Shown: positions 25,429 to 34,882 of the stretch, piece by piece
Layout: each line of letters opens with the position of its first letter
How positions within the stretch are numbered: the first letter of the stretch is position 1
From: Chryseobacterium culicis
GTDB lineage: Bacteria; Bacteroidota; Bacteroidia; Flavobacteriales; Weeksellaceae
Length of the DNA: 64,000 nucleotides
Reading direction: 5' to 3'
Assembly: GCF_002979755.1 (NCBI RefSeq)
Contig: NZ_PCPP01000001.1
Coordinates: forward strand, 62,001-126,000
The notes under the pieces: generated by a model
Told to the model about the DNA's origin: nothing
Database searches by the model: none
Seen by the model: only the letters and a program-made list of their open reading frames with translations
Position numbers and translations under genes: made by a program

Positions 25429-27231
25429 TTATTCTCCGCTGATGATGCTGTGGAGATTTTGTTTTAACGTTTCAAGATGAGCTTTTTTCTCATCAATGGT
25501 GTTGTACGTATCTTTTAATAGAGGATTTTCTCTTGACGGTTTGTTGAAGAAAGAAAGGTTGTTTTCCAGTTTTACAATTTCTGCCTCAAGATCAGAGATT
25601 TGATTTTTGATCTTTCTTGCTTTGTCGGTAAGCTGATTTTCAGATAAGCCTTCTTCTTTCAGTTCAAGTTCGTTGATTTTGTTTATTTTCAATTTCTCTC
25701 TTAATGTTTTGTTGAATTCAGAGTTGATTGAAATTTTATCTCTAGGAACTTTTCCAATATTATTCCATGAAGTTTTGATCTGTTCAATTTTTTCGATGCT
25801 GCCTTCTTCATTGGAAACTTCTTTAAGTTCATCCAGAAGAGCTTTTTTGTTCTTGTAGTTCTCCTTCCAGTTGTCAGTAGAGGTATTGCTTTTCTCTCTA
25901 TAGTTGTTGAAGAACGCATTACAGGCATCACGGAACTCATCCCAGATTTTATTGGTCATACTCTTAGGAACGTGACCTATTTTTTTCCAGTCTTCCTGAA
26001 GCTTTTTGAATAACGGAACAGCAATATCCCATTCCTCATTATTCATATTATCCTGTGCAGTCTGGATCAGTTTTAATTTTTCTTCAAGATTAGCTTGCTG
26101 AGAACCTTTCAACGATTTGTAGTAGTTGTTTTTCGTTGTGTTAAAACCTCTTAGAGTCGTTTTGAAATCATTCCAGTTTTGGTTGGAAAGTTTTCTTGGA
26201 ACACTTCCTGTTTTTAAAAAGTCAGAGCGAAGATCTTCCACTCTTTTGATGGAATTCTGCCAGTAGTTGTGGTTAGGCGTTTCTGAAGGTTCAGAAAGTT
26301 TCTTGATTTCAGCAATGATCTCGTTCTTCCTTTCAAGGTTAACGGCCTGTTCTTTTTCGATAGAAGCAGAAAGTTCAGATTTTCTTTCGTGAATTTTGTT
26401 GGAAATTTCTTTGAATTCTTCCCATGTTTTTTCACGGAATTCCTCTGCTACGGGTTCAGCTTCTTCTTTCCATAATTTATGAAGGTACTGAAGCTCATTT
26501 AAAGCTTTTTGAATTACCGGTTCGTTTTCCAGTTCTTTAGCTCTGGCTATAATATGCTCTCTTTTTTCCAGGTTGTGGCTGTATTCCTGTTCCAAAAACT
26601 CTTTGTTCAAATCCAGCATCTGATAAAACTGATTCAGGTGGTGGAAATAGTTATTGTTAAGAATTTTGAATTCAGATTTTGCAACCTGTCCGGCTTTTGA
26701 CCAGTCTTCTTTAATCTCACGGATGGATTTGAAAAGATTGATTCCGGGTTCAGAGTTGGTATAAAGATTTTTAAGTCTTTCGATAATACTTTGGCGGTGG
26801 TCAAGATTTTTCTTTTGCTCTTCTTCCTGTCCTTTCTGGAAGTCTTCATGTTTTTCTCTGAAGATATTGACCAATGCAGAATACTTAGTCTGAGAAGGGT
26901 GTTCATAGCTGAAATTTTCAGCAGGATTTCCGGCTTCTACATATTCATGTTTTTTATCCTCCACTTCATCATGGATGTAATGACTTGCTTTTTCCTTCAG
27001 TTGGTTGAATCTTTTGAAATTCTCACCAGCATTGGGAGTGTTGATGATTTTTTCCATTTCCTTTAAAGCATCAGCAAGGGAAATTTCTTCTTCATGTTCT
27101 TCCAGGTGTTCTGCTGCATCATCTTCATGTTGGTTTGCATCATGAGAAACTGCGTTTTCTGATGTGTCCTGAGATACTTCGTTAGGATTTTTCTTTTCTT
27201 CGTTTTCAGAAAGATTGTTTTCTGTAGTCAT
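25429..27231 (-). CDS. DUF349 domain-containing coiled-coil protein
   Basis: A 600-aa acidic, helix-rich cytosolic protein. The first 80 residues are very Glu-rich. Then at least five DUF349 repeats of about 70-75 residues follow, each with a W-x-x-x-G (KxWKKIGHVPK-like) core, ending in a coiled coil (about 540-595) rich in Glu/Lys. Flavobacterial members are conserved and their function is unknown. No catalytic motif is visible. It starts just downstream of aroE in the same direction. Confidence 0.9.
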   Translation of the reverse strand: MTTENNLSENEEKKNPNEVSQDTSENAVSHDANQHEDDAAEHLEEHEEEISLADALKEMEKIINTPNAGENFKRFNQLKEKASHYIHDEVEDKKHEYVEAGNPAENFSYEHPSQTKYSALVNIFREKHEDFQKGQEEEQKKNLDHRQSIIERLKNLYTNSEPGINLFKSIREIKEDWSKAGQVAKSEFKILNNNYFHHLNQFYQMLDLNKEFLEQEYSHNLEKREHIIARAKELENEPVIQKALNELQYLHKLWKEEAEPVAEEFREKTWEEFKEISNKIHERKSELSASIEKEQAVNLERKNEIIAEIKKLSEPSETPNHNYWQNSIKRVEDLRSDFLKTGSVPRKLSNQNWNDFKTTLRGFNTTKNNYYKSLKGSQQANLEEKLKLIQTAQDNMNNEEWDIAVPLFKKLQEDWKKIGHVPKSMTNKIWDEFRDACNAFFNNYREKSNTSTDNWKENYKNKKALLDELKEVSNEEGSIEKIEQIKTSWNNIGKVPRDKISINSEFNKTLREKLKINKINELELKEEGLSENQLTDKARKIKNQISDLEAEIVKLENNLSFFNKPSRENPLLKDTYNTIDEKKAHLETLKQNLHSIISGE

Positions 27232-27305
27232 AGCAAATCTTTTATGTGAGTGGCGTTAATATCCTTTAAATATAGCTGAAAGGCCAATTAAAGCACTAAT
27301 TTATG

Positions 27306-28043
27306 TTATTTTTTTTGAAAATTCCAAATTTCCCAAGCTTTTTCTGCTTGCTGTTCAAGCATATAATATCCATTCACGGTCTTTGCTCCTTTTTCAGAGG
27401 CATTGATGATGAATTGAGTGTAGTTGGGGTTGTAAATCAGATCAATAACCAGGTGGTCTGAAGAAAGCCCGTCAAAAGGAAAGTTCAGACAGTCTTTAAC
27501 ATTCGGGAAAGTACCTACCGGTGTACACTGAATGATAATTTTATGCTCTGCAACAGTTTCCTGATCAAGATTTTCAAAATTGATTTCCGTACTTCTGGAA
27601 ATGGTCACAGAAGGAATATTATGTTTGTCTAATGCATATTTGACAGCCTTTGCAGCACCTCCGTTGCCTAAGATCAAAGCTTTGTCCTGGGAAGGTTTTC
27701 TGTGTAAAAGAAGAGTCTTTTCAAACCCAAAAGCATCTGTATTATAGCCTGTCTTTTTACCATCCTGAATAAGAACACAGTTGACAGCGCCTATTTTCTC
27801 AGCTTCATCACTTAATTCATCAAGATAATCGATTATTTTTTCTTTGTAAGGAATGGTAACATTAAATCCTAACAGCTCCGGAGACGCAAAAAGATTTTCC
27901 ACTTCATTGATTTCATTCAGATCAAAAATATCGTAGGAGAAATTCTGCAGCATGAGCTTTTGGAACTTGTTTTCGAAGAATTTTTTAGAAAAAGAATAGG
28001 AAATATTTCTTCCTATCAATCCTAATTTTTTATTGGAATCCAT
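27306..28043 (-). CDS. aroE: Shikimate dehydrogenase
   Basis: A 245-aa NADPH-dependent enzyme of aromatic amino acid synthesis. The shikimate-binding N-terminus (GLIGRNISYSFSKKFF) and the catalytic Lys region GFNVTIPYKEKI are visible. The nucleotide-binding GNGGAAKAVKYAL and NGYYMLEQQAEKAWEIW close the fold. It is slightly shorter than the enterobacterial enzyme, as usual in Bacteroidota. Confidence 0.93.
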   Translation of the reverse strand: MDSNKKLGLIGRNISYSFSKKFFENKFQKLMLQNFSYDIFDLNEINEVENLFASPELLGFNVTIPYKEKIIDYLDELSDEAEKIGAVNCVLIQDGKKTGYNTDAFGFEKTLLLHRKPSQDKALILGNGGAAKAVKYALDKHNIPSVTISRSTEINFENLDQETVAEHKIIIQCTPVGTFPNVKDCLNFPFDGLSSDHLVIDLIYNPNYTQFIINASEKGAKTVNGYYMLEQQAEKAWEIWNFQKK

Positions 28044-28061
28044 ACATCAAAAATAAAAAAA

Positions 28062-28084
28062 AAGACCGGATAAATCCGGCCTTT
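28062..28084 (-). terminator. Terminator of the endonuclease gene
   Basis: On the minus strand an AGGCCGGA/TCCGGTCT hairpin (one G-U pair) with a short loop is followed by a run of nine Ts. It begins about 20 bases after the endonuclease stop. Confidence 0.85.
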
Positions 28085-28106
28085 GATTTGAAATATTTTT
28101 TAATAA

Positions 28107-29897
28107 TTAATCTACGATAAATTTAGTAGAGAATTGGTCTGCTTTCAGAATGTAAGTTCCTTTTACCAAGCCTTTAAGACTGATTTTGTTTGAATGTCTG
28201 AAAGGATTAACAATTGTTTCAATTAATTTTCCTGAAAGATCATAGATACCAGCTTTTGAAATTTTGTCAAGGTTGTCACCTTTTACAAATAATTCATTAT
28301 TTCTTACCGGGTTAGGGTAGATAGTAAATGCTGATTGAGCTTTTTGGTTTTCAACAGTAGCTAACGTACCGAAACATGTCCAGATAAGGTCATCCAAAGC
28401 AACTCTGTTGGTCGTAGAAGAGTTTGTCAGCTTAATGACAACGTTTCCACTTACGTTTATATTGTTAAGGGTAGTTGTTGTTGCCACATTACTGTAAGGA
28501 ATAGTTCCTACATTAACATCGTTTACAAAAACATTGATATTACCAGCGCTTCCGGAGAATTTCAACTGTGTGGTTAAAGTTAAACTCTGAATTCCGCTTG
28601 AAAGGGTTGAGCTTGTTAAGTTACCATTTCTGATGGTAATGGCTTTGTTGTTGATGGTCTGGTCAACTCTTGCATCAGTTGCGGTCCAAGAAATTCCGTT
28701 GTTCGTCCAGGTTGCTGTCATGTAAGTGTTTGCTGCTCCGGTGATCATTTCAAAATCCTCCGTTCCACAGCTTCCGCCTCCGGCAGGAACGTCAAGAGTC
28801 GTTGCTGTAGCAGTTGTACTTTGTGGAGAAGAGTTTCCGAAAGCATCTTTAGCAATTACATAGAACGTATATTGAGTAAGTGGAGCTAATCCTGATACAA
28901 TCGTAGATGTTGTTGTACCGGAAACCGTAGCTTTTAATGTACCGTTTGCATAAACCTGGTAAGTAGTTACTCCCACATTATCCGTAGCAGCTGTCCAGCT
29001 TACAGCGATAGAGTTTGAAGTAGGGTTGTTGGCTACAAGGTTGGTTGCTGCTGTAGGAGCCTGGTTGTCAATTACCGGAGATCCCCAGATTTGGGAAACA
29101 TATTCAGGGTGATCAATGAAAGGGTTTCTGTTTCCCTGATAAGTATAAGAAGCATTGTTTCTTGCAATCTCTTCCGCAGATACAGGATCCATTGCATTCC
29201 ATATTAAATACTGATTGAGTGCCCAAGGCTGTAGTCCCGGGAATGGTGTATTGCCAAGCATATCACCGGAAGTGAAATTGGAAAGTTTGTCTTCGTATCT
29301 TGTTACAAAATAAAGGAACATCCTGGCAATATCTCCTTTAAAAGCATCAATGGGTTCAAATACAGTACCAGAGTATCCTGCTGATACGGAGGTGCCTAAT
29401 TTTGATCCGTTTTTCGAAGTAAAAGAAGTGTTACCAACGATTCCGAAAGGGTAGTTGGATCTCATTCCGTTTACTTTTCCATCTGTAGCACGGATAAAAT
29501 GAATATCAGCTACCATGGGAGAAGCGCTGTTGAATAAACTCTGAGGAATAACGTGTTCTCTGTTGTAGCAGTCACCTTCATTAGAGTAGCCATTAGATCC
29601 ACATTGGTTGGTTCCCAGGGTGAAATTATATTGGTCCGGTCCATTTGGATTTTCAGAATAAATATCCAGAATAGTTCCGTCATTCTCATAAAAATAGTCG
29701 CGGTCAGTGGTCGCATAACCTGTCCATAAGCCACCATAGCCATTATCTATATGTCCATTGGTGATAATGTTCTTAAGAGCTGTTTTAAGAGCTGCACCTG
29801 TTAATCCAGCCGGTTGATTGTAATATCCAGCCGGAGCCTGTGCTAAAGCGCTGATAAATGTCAGACTTAATAGAAAAAAAGATAAAATTCGTTTCAT
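28107..29897 (-). CDS. Secreted endonuclease I with Fn3 and T9SS sorting domain
   Basis: A 596-aa extracellular nuclease. The signal peptide (1-20) is followed by an endonuclease I-type domain (about 30-275) with the hallmark CYNREHVIPQSLF and an Asn/His-rich region. A fibronectin type III domain (about 283-370), a jelly-roll-like segment (about 378-510) and a C-terminal type A type-IX-secretion domain (IYPNPVRNNELFVKG, ending KFIVD) follow. It is likely exported and anchored for DNA or RNA degradation and nutrient scavenging. A -7-like TACCTTTA lies about 20 bases before the ATG. Confidence 0.92.
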   Translation of the reverse strand: MKRILSFFLLSLTFISALAQAPAGYYNQPAGLTGAALKTALKNIITNGHIDNGYGGLWTGYATTDRDYFYENDGTILDIYSENPNGPDQYNFTLGTNQCGSNGYSNEGDCYNREHVIPQSLFNSASPMVADIHFIRATDGKVNGMRSNYPFGIVGNTSFTSKNGSKLGTSVSAGYSGTVFEPIDAFKGDIARMFLYFVTRYEDKLSNFTSGDMLGNTPFPGLQPWALNQYLIWNAMDPVSAEEIARNNASYTYQGNRNPFIDHPEYVSQIWGSPVIDNQAPTAATNLVANNPTSNSIAVSWTAATDNVGVTTYQVYANGTLKATVSGTTTSTIVSGLAPLTQYTFYVIAKDAFGNSSPQSTTATATTLDVPAGGGSCGTEDFEMITGAANTYMTATWTNNGISWTATDARVDQTINNKAITIRNGNLTSSTLSSGIQSLTLTTQLKFSGSAGNINVFVNDVNVGTIPYSNVATTTTLNNINVSGNVVIKLTNSSTTNRVALDDLIWTCFGTLATVENQKAQSAFTIYPNPVRNNELFVKGDNLDKISKAGIYDLSGKLIETIVNPFRHSNKISLKGLVKGTYILKADQFSTKFIVD

Positions 29898-29977
29898 TTC
29901 TTTAAAATTGGGGCGTAAAGGTACGAAAAAATGAAACCGAAGTATATTAACTTAATGTAATATATAAACTTAGAATA

Positions 29978-31183
29978 TTAGTTTTTAGTAATATATTCTT
30001 TACTGATTTTTGAAAAGAACCATGAAATTGTGATTCCAAATAAGGATGCTGTAAGTGCTACGATAAGGTAATTTTTGCCCACAATTTTCACAGGGAATGG
30101 AAGAACTTCATTAGCTCTGAAAAACTCTGTGTAGAGCTGGAAGTAGCAAAGTGCTGTTCCAAGAATCAAGCCGGTAATCACTCCGGAAATAACAATCAGG
30201 ATTCCGGTGTAGAAATAAGTCATTCTTAAATGGCTTAAAGGGAATCCAAGTGATATCAATGATTTTGCCTGCTCTTTTTTATCAAGCTGAAGGATGATAA
30301 TAGCTCCGGCAAGATTAAAAGTGGTAATAAAAATGACAAGGGCAAAAATCAGGTAAATAAAAAGTTTTTCCGTGTTGATCATTTTCCAGAAAGCAGCATT
30401 TTCTTCTTCCTTGGTTTTAATCTCAATATTTTTCCCAAGCGAAGAAAGCAGGCTTTGTTTTACTGCATCTGCATTTTCCGGATTTTTCAGTTTAATAACA
30501 ATCTGGTAAGCCGATTTTTTTGGAAGACTAAGTAATTCCTCTGTAAGCTCAATAGGAGAGATGATATAGTTATCCAGTTGATCTTTTCCAGGGAAAACGC
30601 CTGTTACCAAAATATCTCTTTTGTTGTAGATATCTTCTTCCTTACTGATAATCCCTGTTCCCGGTTTGGGCATAAAGATGGTCGCATAATGATTGGAAGA
30701 ATCCACAGGGATTGAAAGTCTGTTATCCAGACTGTTTTCCATCAATACTTCATTCGAATATCTGAAACTTGGGTAAGTTCCATAGAACACCTCTTTATTA
30801 ATAGGGTTTACTTTGATATAAGCAGAATCAACACCTCTTAAATAAGCAATGTCACCCTTGCCATTGAAACTGATGTACACTTTCTCTTCAATAACACGGG
30901 AGAAGCTTTTGATTTCTTTATTGTTACCCAAAACTTTACTGACGTTATCCAGATTTTTGATGGTTTTTCCGGAAGTACTTTTTAAAGTAAGATCAGCATG
31001 AAGATTGGAAATAAGGTCTTTGTTCAGGTCTTCGAGGCCTGAAAAAACAGAAATGATGACGAACATTGCAGTCACAGCAACCGTCATGGCACCTACAGCC
31101 AGCCACGTAATGAACGTAACGGCAGTACTTCCTTTTTTAGCTAAAAGGTATCTGGATGCTATGTAAAATGCAATATTCTTCAA
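29978..31183 (-). CDS. FtsX-like ABC permease (LolC/E type), TTG start
   Basis: A 401-aa permease: one N-terminal helix, a large periplasmic domain (about 50-270), then three C-terminal helices with the FtsX signature. This is the topology of the LolC/E lipoprotein-releasing permeases, whose ATPase is often unlinked in Bacteroidota. The frame opens with TTG at 31183, just after the rbfA TAG, and no ATG is available upstream, so TTG initiation by coupling is likely. Confidence 0.87.
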   Translation of the reverse strand: MKNIAFYIASRYLLAKKGSTAVTFITWLAVGAMTVAVTAMFVIISVFSGLEDLNKDLISNLHADLTLKSTSGKTIKNLDNVSKVLGNNKEIKSFSRVIEEKVYISFNGKGDIAYLRGVDSAYIKVNPINKEVFYGTYPSFRYSNEVLMENSLDNRLSIPVDSSNHYATIFMPKPGTGIISKEEDIYNKRDILVTGVFPGKDQLDNYIISPIELTEELLSLPKKSAYQIVIKLKNPENADAVKQSLLSSLGKNIEIKTKEEENAAFWKMINTEKLFIYLIFALVIFITTFNLAGAIIILQLDKKEQAKSLISLGFPLSHLRMTYFYTGILIVISGVITGLILGTALCYFQLYTEFFRANEVLPFPVKIVGKNYLIVALTASLFGITISWFFSKISKEYITKN

Positions 31184-31186
31184 GAT

Positions 31187-31546
31187 CTATAAAACAGGAT
31201 TGTCGCCTTCGCCTCTTAATTCTCTTTCCAGTTTTTCAACATCATCAAGAGCGGTATCCAGGTAAAAGTTCAGTTGTGGAATGATACGTACCTGTTTTGC
31301 CATCTTTTGGCCAATGAAATTTCTGTATTGAGGTTTGTTTTCTTCAATCTCCTTCATGACAGCGGTACGGAATTCCTGCGGGAAAATGCTTAAATAAATC
31401 TTAGCAATTCCTAAGTCGGCAGTTACTTTTACATCTGAAACAGATACCAATATGCTCTGTTTGCTTTCTGAAGCCTGTTTGCGGAAAAGCTCTGCGAAGT
31501 CTTCCTGAATGATCTGTGCTACTTTTCTTTGTCTGTTACTTTCCAT
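31187..31546 (-). CDS. rbfA: Ribosome-binding factor A
   Basis: A 119-aa KH-fold ribosome maturation factor. It has ESNRQRKVAQIIQEDFAELF at the N-terminus, the central DVKVTADLGIAKIYLSIF strands and the C-terminal IPQLNFYLDTALDDVEKLE. It acts in 30S assembly and 16S 5'-end processing. It is coupled to the downstream permease gene. Confidence 0.95.
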   Translation of the reverse strand: MESNRQRKVAQIIQEDFAELFRKQASESKQSILVSVSDVKVTADLGIAKIYLSIFPQEFRTAVMKEIEENKPQYRNFIGQKMAKQVRIIPQLNFYLDTALDDVEKLERELRGEGDNPVL

Positions 31547-31639
31547 AATTTCTGCAAATTTAGTACTTTTGTTTGAATTGATACTTTGAAATTCAACTGC
31601 AGTATCAAATTTACGATTTAATTATATTTATTAATAGTT

Positions 31640-32038
31640 ATGAAGCTAGAACATATTGGTATTGCTGTAAAGTCTTTAGGCATTTCTGATGAACTTTTTA
31701 CGAAACTCTTAGGAAAAGAATCCTACAAAAAAGAAACTGTAGAGAGAGAAGGTGTGGTGACTTCTTTTTATGAAACCGGGGAGAGCAAAATCGAATTGCT
31801 GGAAGCCAGCAATCCTGAAAGTCCGATCTCAAAATTCATCGATAAAAAGGGGGAAGGCATCCATCATCTGGCATTTGGGGTTGAAAATATACTGGAAGAA
31901 GTAAAAAGATTGAAAAAAGAAGGGTTTCAGTTTATCTCCGAAGAACCGAAAGAAGGTGCTGATAACAAATTAGTTGTATTCCTTCATCCAAAGTCTACCA
32001 ACGGAGTACTGGTAGAACTTTGCCAAGAAAAGCAATAA
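31640..32038 (+). CDS. mce: Methylmalonyl-CoA epimerase
   Basis: A 132-aa vicinal-oxygen-chelate protein. The metal ligands are in MKLEHIGIAV (His), GEGIHHLAFG (His) and a C-terminal GVLVELCQ (Glu), and the length fits methylmalonyl-CoA epimerase. It interconverts the epimers of methylmalonyl-CoA in propionate metabolism. The mutase genes are not adjacent. Confidence 0.88.
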   Translation: MKLEHIGIAVKSLGISDELFTKLLGKESYKKETVEREGVVTSFYETGESKIELLEASNPESPISKFIDKKGEGIHHLAFGVENILEEVKRLKKEGFQFISEEPKEGADNKLVVFLHPKSTNGVLVELCQEKQ

Positions 32039-32100
32039 AAAATTTTGTAGTGAAAGAAATTTTACTATTTTTGCAAACACAAAATTTAACCAAATTTTGA

Positions 32101-32174
32101 GGTCCTATAGCTCAGTTGGTTAGAGCACCTGACTCATAATCAGGTGGTCCCTGGTTCGAGCCCAGGTGGGACCA
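32101..32174 (+). tRNA. tRNA with CAU anticodon (Met, elongator-type)
   Basis: A complete cloverleaf: acceptor GGTCCTA/TGGGACC, D-stem GCTC/GAGC, anticodon stem CTGA with loop CTCATAA, T-arm CTGGG with loop TTCGAGC and discriminator A. CCA is not encoded. CAU could also be the lysidine-modified Ile tRNA. I favour Met, but sequence alone does not settle it. Confidence 0.9.
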
Positions 32175-32184
32175 CAATAAAATC

Positions 32185-32215
32185 AAGCACTTACAGAAAT
32201 GTGAGTGCTTTTTTT
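32185..32215 (+). terminator. Terminator after tRNA-CAU
   Basis: An 11-bp hairpin (AAGCACTTACA/TGTGAGTGCTT, one wobble pair) with a GAAA loop, followed by seven Ts. Confidence 0.9.
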
Positions 32216-32395
32216 ATTTTCCAAGTTTGAAATTTGTAGAACAATTGGGGTAAACAGGGCAATCTTTAATGATTAATTAAGGTAAAATCTTATTGGAAAA
32301 GAGAAGTAAATCATTGATAGTGTGTGTGATTGTAACTTTCTGATAAACAGATGGTAATTGTGTTTTCTGAATTTATAGTTTCCGACATAATAAGA

Positions 32396-32421
32396 CAAAA
32401 AAACAGGACAATACTGCCCTG
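32396..32421 (-). terminator. Terminator of the SDP-like operon
   Basis: On the minus strand a 7-bp hairpin (CAGGGCA/TGTCCTG, loop GTAT) is followed by seven Ts, 22 bases past the GLPGLI gene stop. Confidence 0.8.
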
Positions 32422-32443
32422 CCTATACTTTTAATTAAATACT

Positions 32444-33301
32444 TTATTCTCTTTCAATAGGATTATTGTTAAGCTTATAAGATTCTTTTATTTCTTTTCC
32501 TTGTTTCTCAATAAAGTCTTTTACCTTCATGTCTGTTCCAGGCATTGTCATACCTAATAATTGAGGGGTTAGCTCATTTCTCATGGCAGCTAAAGGGTCT
32601 TGTTTGTAATTTTCGAATGTTTTTGTGAATCTTCCTTTTTCTACGATCTTCACATTACCACTGGTAAATTTTTTAACCAGTGAATCTTCACTGTTATCCT
32701 TAGCTTTTCTATTTCCTTTTAAGGTAAATGAATAATGTTGTTGATCGTCTTCTATTTTTACAATTAATCCGGGTAAACCATTAAATTTATAGGGGCCGTC
32801 ATTAAAGGGAAGATCCTGACAAAACCAGGCAATCCATTTTCTTCCGCCAAAATTTAATGTTGCTTTTTGAGCATTATATTCGCCGATTTTTTGTGTTTCT
32901 TTCTGAATTTTCCAATCAAAATTTAATTTTTCCTGATAGCCAAATGTAATAGGAGTCAATCCGTTCATAATATCTTCAGTATATTGAACTTCCATATCAG
33001 GCTGTTTTTTGGTTACAGAATAGGTAAACCTAACATTGGGAAGAGCTGTTTGATTTTCATAGATACCTGTTTTTTGCATTTTTTTAAATACTTCGTTGGA
33101 GATCGAATCTGAAACGATTAACTGATAATCTTTAAAGATTGATTGATCTTTTTTAATATCCAAAACCATCATTGCTGTTTCATTTCTTAAAGAATCTTTT
33201 TTAGGTTTATATTGTACTTCATAAAAAAAGCGATTTATTTCCTGGGCTTTGGTTTTGATCGTTATTAAGAAAAGTAATGGTATTATTAATAAGTATTTCA
33301 T
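32444..33301 (-). CDS. GLPGLI family secreted protein
   Basis: I chose the ATG at 33301 (285 aa) because it begins a clear signal peptide, MKYLLIIPLLFLITIKTKAQ; a longer reading starts at a TTG inside the previous gene. The family motif appears as FNGLPGLIVKIED, preceded by the typical WFCQDLPFNDGPYKF. GLPGLI proteins are secreted Bacteroidota proteins of unknown role. This one ends the operon carrying the SDP-like genes, just after the DCC protein, and could assist toxin maturation or immunity in the periplasm (inference). Confidence 0.88.
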   Translation of the reverse strand: MKYLLIIPLLFLITIKTKAQEINRFFYEVQYKPKKDSLRNETAMMVLDIKKDQSIFKDYQLIVSDSISNEVFKKMQKTGIYENQTALPNVRFTYSVTKKQPDMEVQYTEDIMNGLTPITFGYQEKLNFDWKIQKETQKIGEYNAQKATLNFGGRKWIAWFCQDLPFNDGPYKFNGLPGLIVKIEDDQQHYSFTLKGNRKAKDNSEDSLVKKFTSGNVKIVEKGRFTKTFENYKQDPLAAMRNELTPQLLGMTMPGTDMKVKDFIEKQGKEIKESYKLNNNPIERE

Positions 33302-33311
33302 AGGGTAATTT

Positions 33312-33638
33312 TTAAAAATAGTATCTGTATTTTGCAAAAATTTTATAGCAAAAATCTGTAAAAAAAGTAGGCAAAAAAGAGAAAAAAGAAATAAACCTCC
33401 AGGGAGAAGTAAAGTTGGCCAATATTTCAAATATAGCCTTTGATCTTACCCAAACTTCATTGTTATTGACATAATATATGGTTTGAAGATCTATAAATTT
33501 TATTCCTTTATCACGAAGAATTTTTCTGGCCTCTTTGCTTCTTACGGATATGATTTCCAGTGTTTCAATGTTTGATTGGCTCCATTTTGAAAACCGGGTG
33601 CAAAACTTACATTCAGAATCATAAATAATAACTTTCAT
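33312..33638 (-). CDS. DCC1-like thiol-disulfide oxidoreductase family protein
   Basis: A 108-aa protein with the DCC family N-terminus VIIYDSECKFCTRFSKW (D-x-E-C-x-x-C redox motif at about residues 8-13), a thioredoxin-like core and a C-terminal hydrophobic end (FISFFSFLPTFFTDF). DCC proteins are often found with HTTM/SdpB-type proteins, and one lies upstream here. A role in disulfide handling during peptide maturation is inference. Confidence 0.85.
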   Translation of the reverse strand: MKVIIYDSECKFCTRFSKWSQSNIETLEIISVRSKEARKILRDKGIKFIDLQTIYYVNNNEVWVRSKAIFEILANFTSPWRFISFFSFLPTFFTDFCYKIFAKYRYYF

Positions 33639-33649
33639 TTTGTGAAATT

Positions 33650-34186
33650 TTAAGTCGTTTGTAAGTCCGAATGATTTTTTATCTTTTTATATTGTGATAA
33701 AATGAATAACGAAGAGAATGATCCTGCTAACAGACCTGTAAATATCATCACGCCACTTTGGAGAATAAATGGAATTCTTTTCATGTAATCAATATTTTTT
33801 GAGGTTACCGCATATTGTCTGGATATAATCTGCAATGTTTCCGCATATTTTAAAGACAGCGTTTTATCAACCAAAGCATAGACAAAAACATCAATTAAAA
33901 AAATCATAATGCTGCTTAGGATAAACGTACAAATGATATAATAAAAATTTGCGATATGATTTATTTCTTCTACACTCTTATATTTCTTTAAGGATAGAAA
34001 CAAAATAATGGCGGCTATTATAAAAGCAATAAGCAATGAAAAAACAGGGAAAAAGGCAACTGCCGTCATACTGAAATTATCATAAGAAAGAGCGTATGCA
34101 AGGCCATAAATGCATCCTGTAAAGGATAAAGCGATCACTATTGAAGTAATAAAAATATACTCCAATGAAATAAGATTATTGTCCAT
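33650..34186 (-). CDS. Membrane protein of the SDP-like operon (178 aa)
   Basis: A small protein with four hydrophobic helices (roughly 10-32, 42-64, 82-106, 140-165). I do not recognise a family. It follows the ABC ATPase by 18 bases and precedes the DCC gene by 11, so it is operonic. Position suggests an exporter partner or a toxin immunity protein, a common role for such small membrane proteins. No direct evidence separates these. Confidence 0.6.
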   Translation of the reverse strand: MDNNLISLEYIFITSIVIALSFTGCIYGLAYALSYDNFSMTAVAFFPVFSLLIAFIIAAIILFLSLKKYKSVEEINHIANFYYIICTFILSSIMIFLIDVFVYALVDKTLSLKYAETLQIISRQYAVTSKNIDYMKRIPFILQSGVMIFTGLLAGSFSSLFILSQYKKIKNHSDLQTT

Positions 34187-34204
34187 AGAAATTAGTTTTA
34201 AATG

Positions 34205-34882
34205 CTAAATGTTTGTGTAAGAGACCCAATCTTTCTGAATATCTTCTGTAAGATGCGTCCTTATTAAATGGTATTCTTCTGAAAGATAAATTTTAATGAA
34301 TTTTCCATTTTGTAAATGACCGATATAATCACAGCAATGGGTAAGAGTTTCCATGATGTGAGAACTTATTAAAACGATTTTATTCCTTTTTTTTAATTCA
34401 TCAATAATAAAATAGAATTTTTCGACACTGTCAAAATCAAGGCCGTTAAATGGTTCGTCAAATAAATATACAGGTCTGTCAATTAAAATATTACAAAGGA
34501 TTGCAAGTTTCTTTTTTGTTCCTAATGAAAGCTTTTCAACAATAGCATCTGTTGGAATATTAAAGAAATTTGTCAGTTTCTTCATCTTTTCATCCTCGTT
34601 TTCATTGATAAACAGACTTAAAATATCACTAACTGATAGGTAAGGGTAAAAATAATTTTCAGATTCCAGATAAGAAATATCTCTTTTACTTATAGGTTGA
34701 TTTTGTAGTAATATCTGCCCATTGTATTTTGTATTTTGAAAAATAGATTCAAATAAAGTTGTTTTTCCTGCACCATTGCTTCCCAGAACACCAAATATGC
34801 GCCCCTCATTTATTTCTAAATTAAGGTTATCTATAACTTCTTTGGCGTTATACTTCACTGTAATATTTTGTATCCTAAACAT
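34205..34882 (-). CDS. ABC transporter ATPase
   Basis: A 225-aa ATPase (a longer reading adds a TTG and two residues). Walker A GSNGAGKTTLF, signature LSLGTKKKLA, Walker B PVYLFDEPFNGLD and a following H-loop ISSH are all present. The ATG lies inside the stop of the upstream membrane gene (8-base overlap), so the pair is translationally coupled. It likely energises a peptide exporter or self-immunity pump. Confidence 0.9.
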   Translation of the reverse strand: MFRIQNITVKYNAKEVIDNLNLEINEGRIFGVLGSNGAGKTTLFESIFQNTKYNGQILLQNQPISKRDISYLESENYFYPYLSVSDILSLFINENEDEKMKKLTNFFNIPTDAIVEKLSLGTKKKLAILCNILIDRPVYLFDEPFNGLDFDSVEKFYFIIDELKKRNKIVLISSHIMETLTHCCDYIGHLQNGKFIKIYLSEEYHLIRTHLTEDIQKDWVSYTNI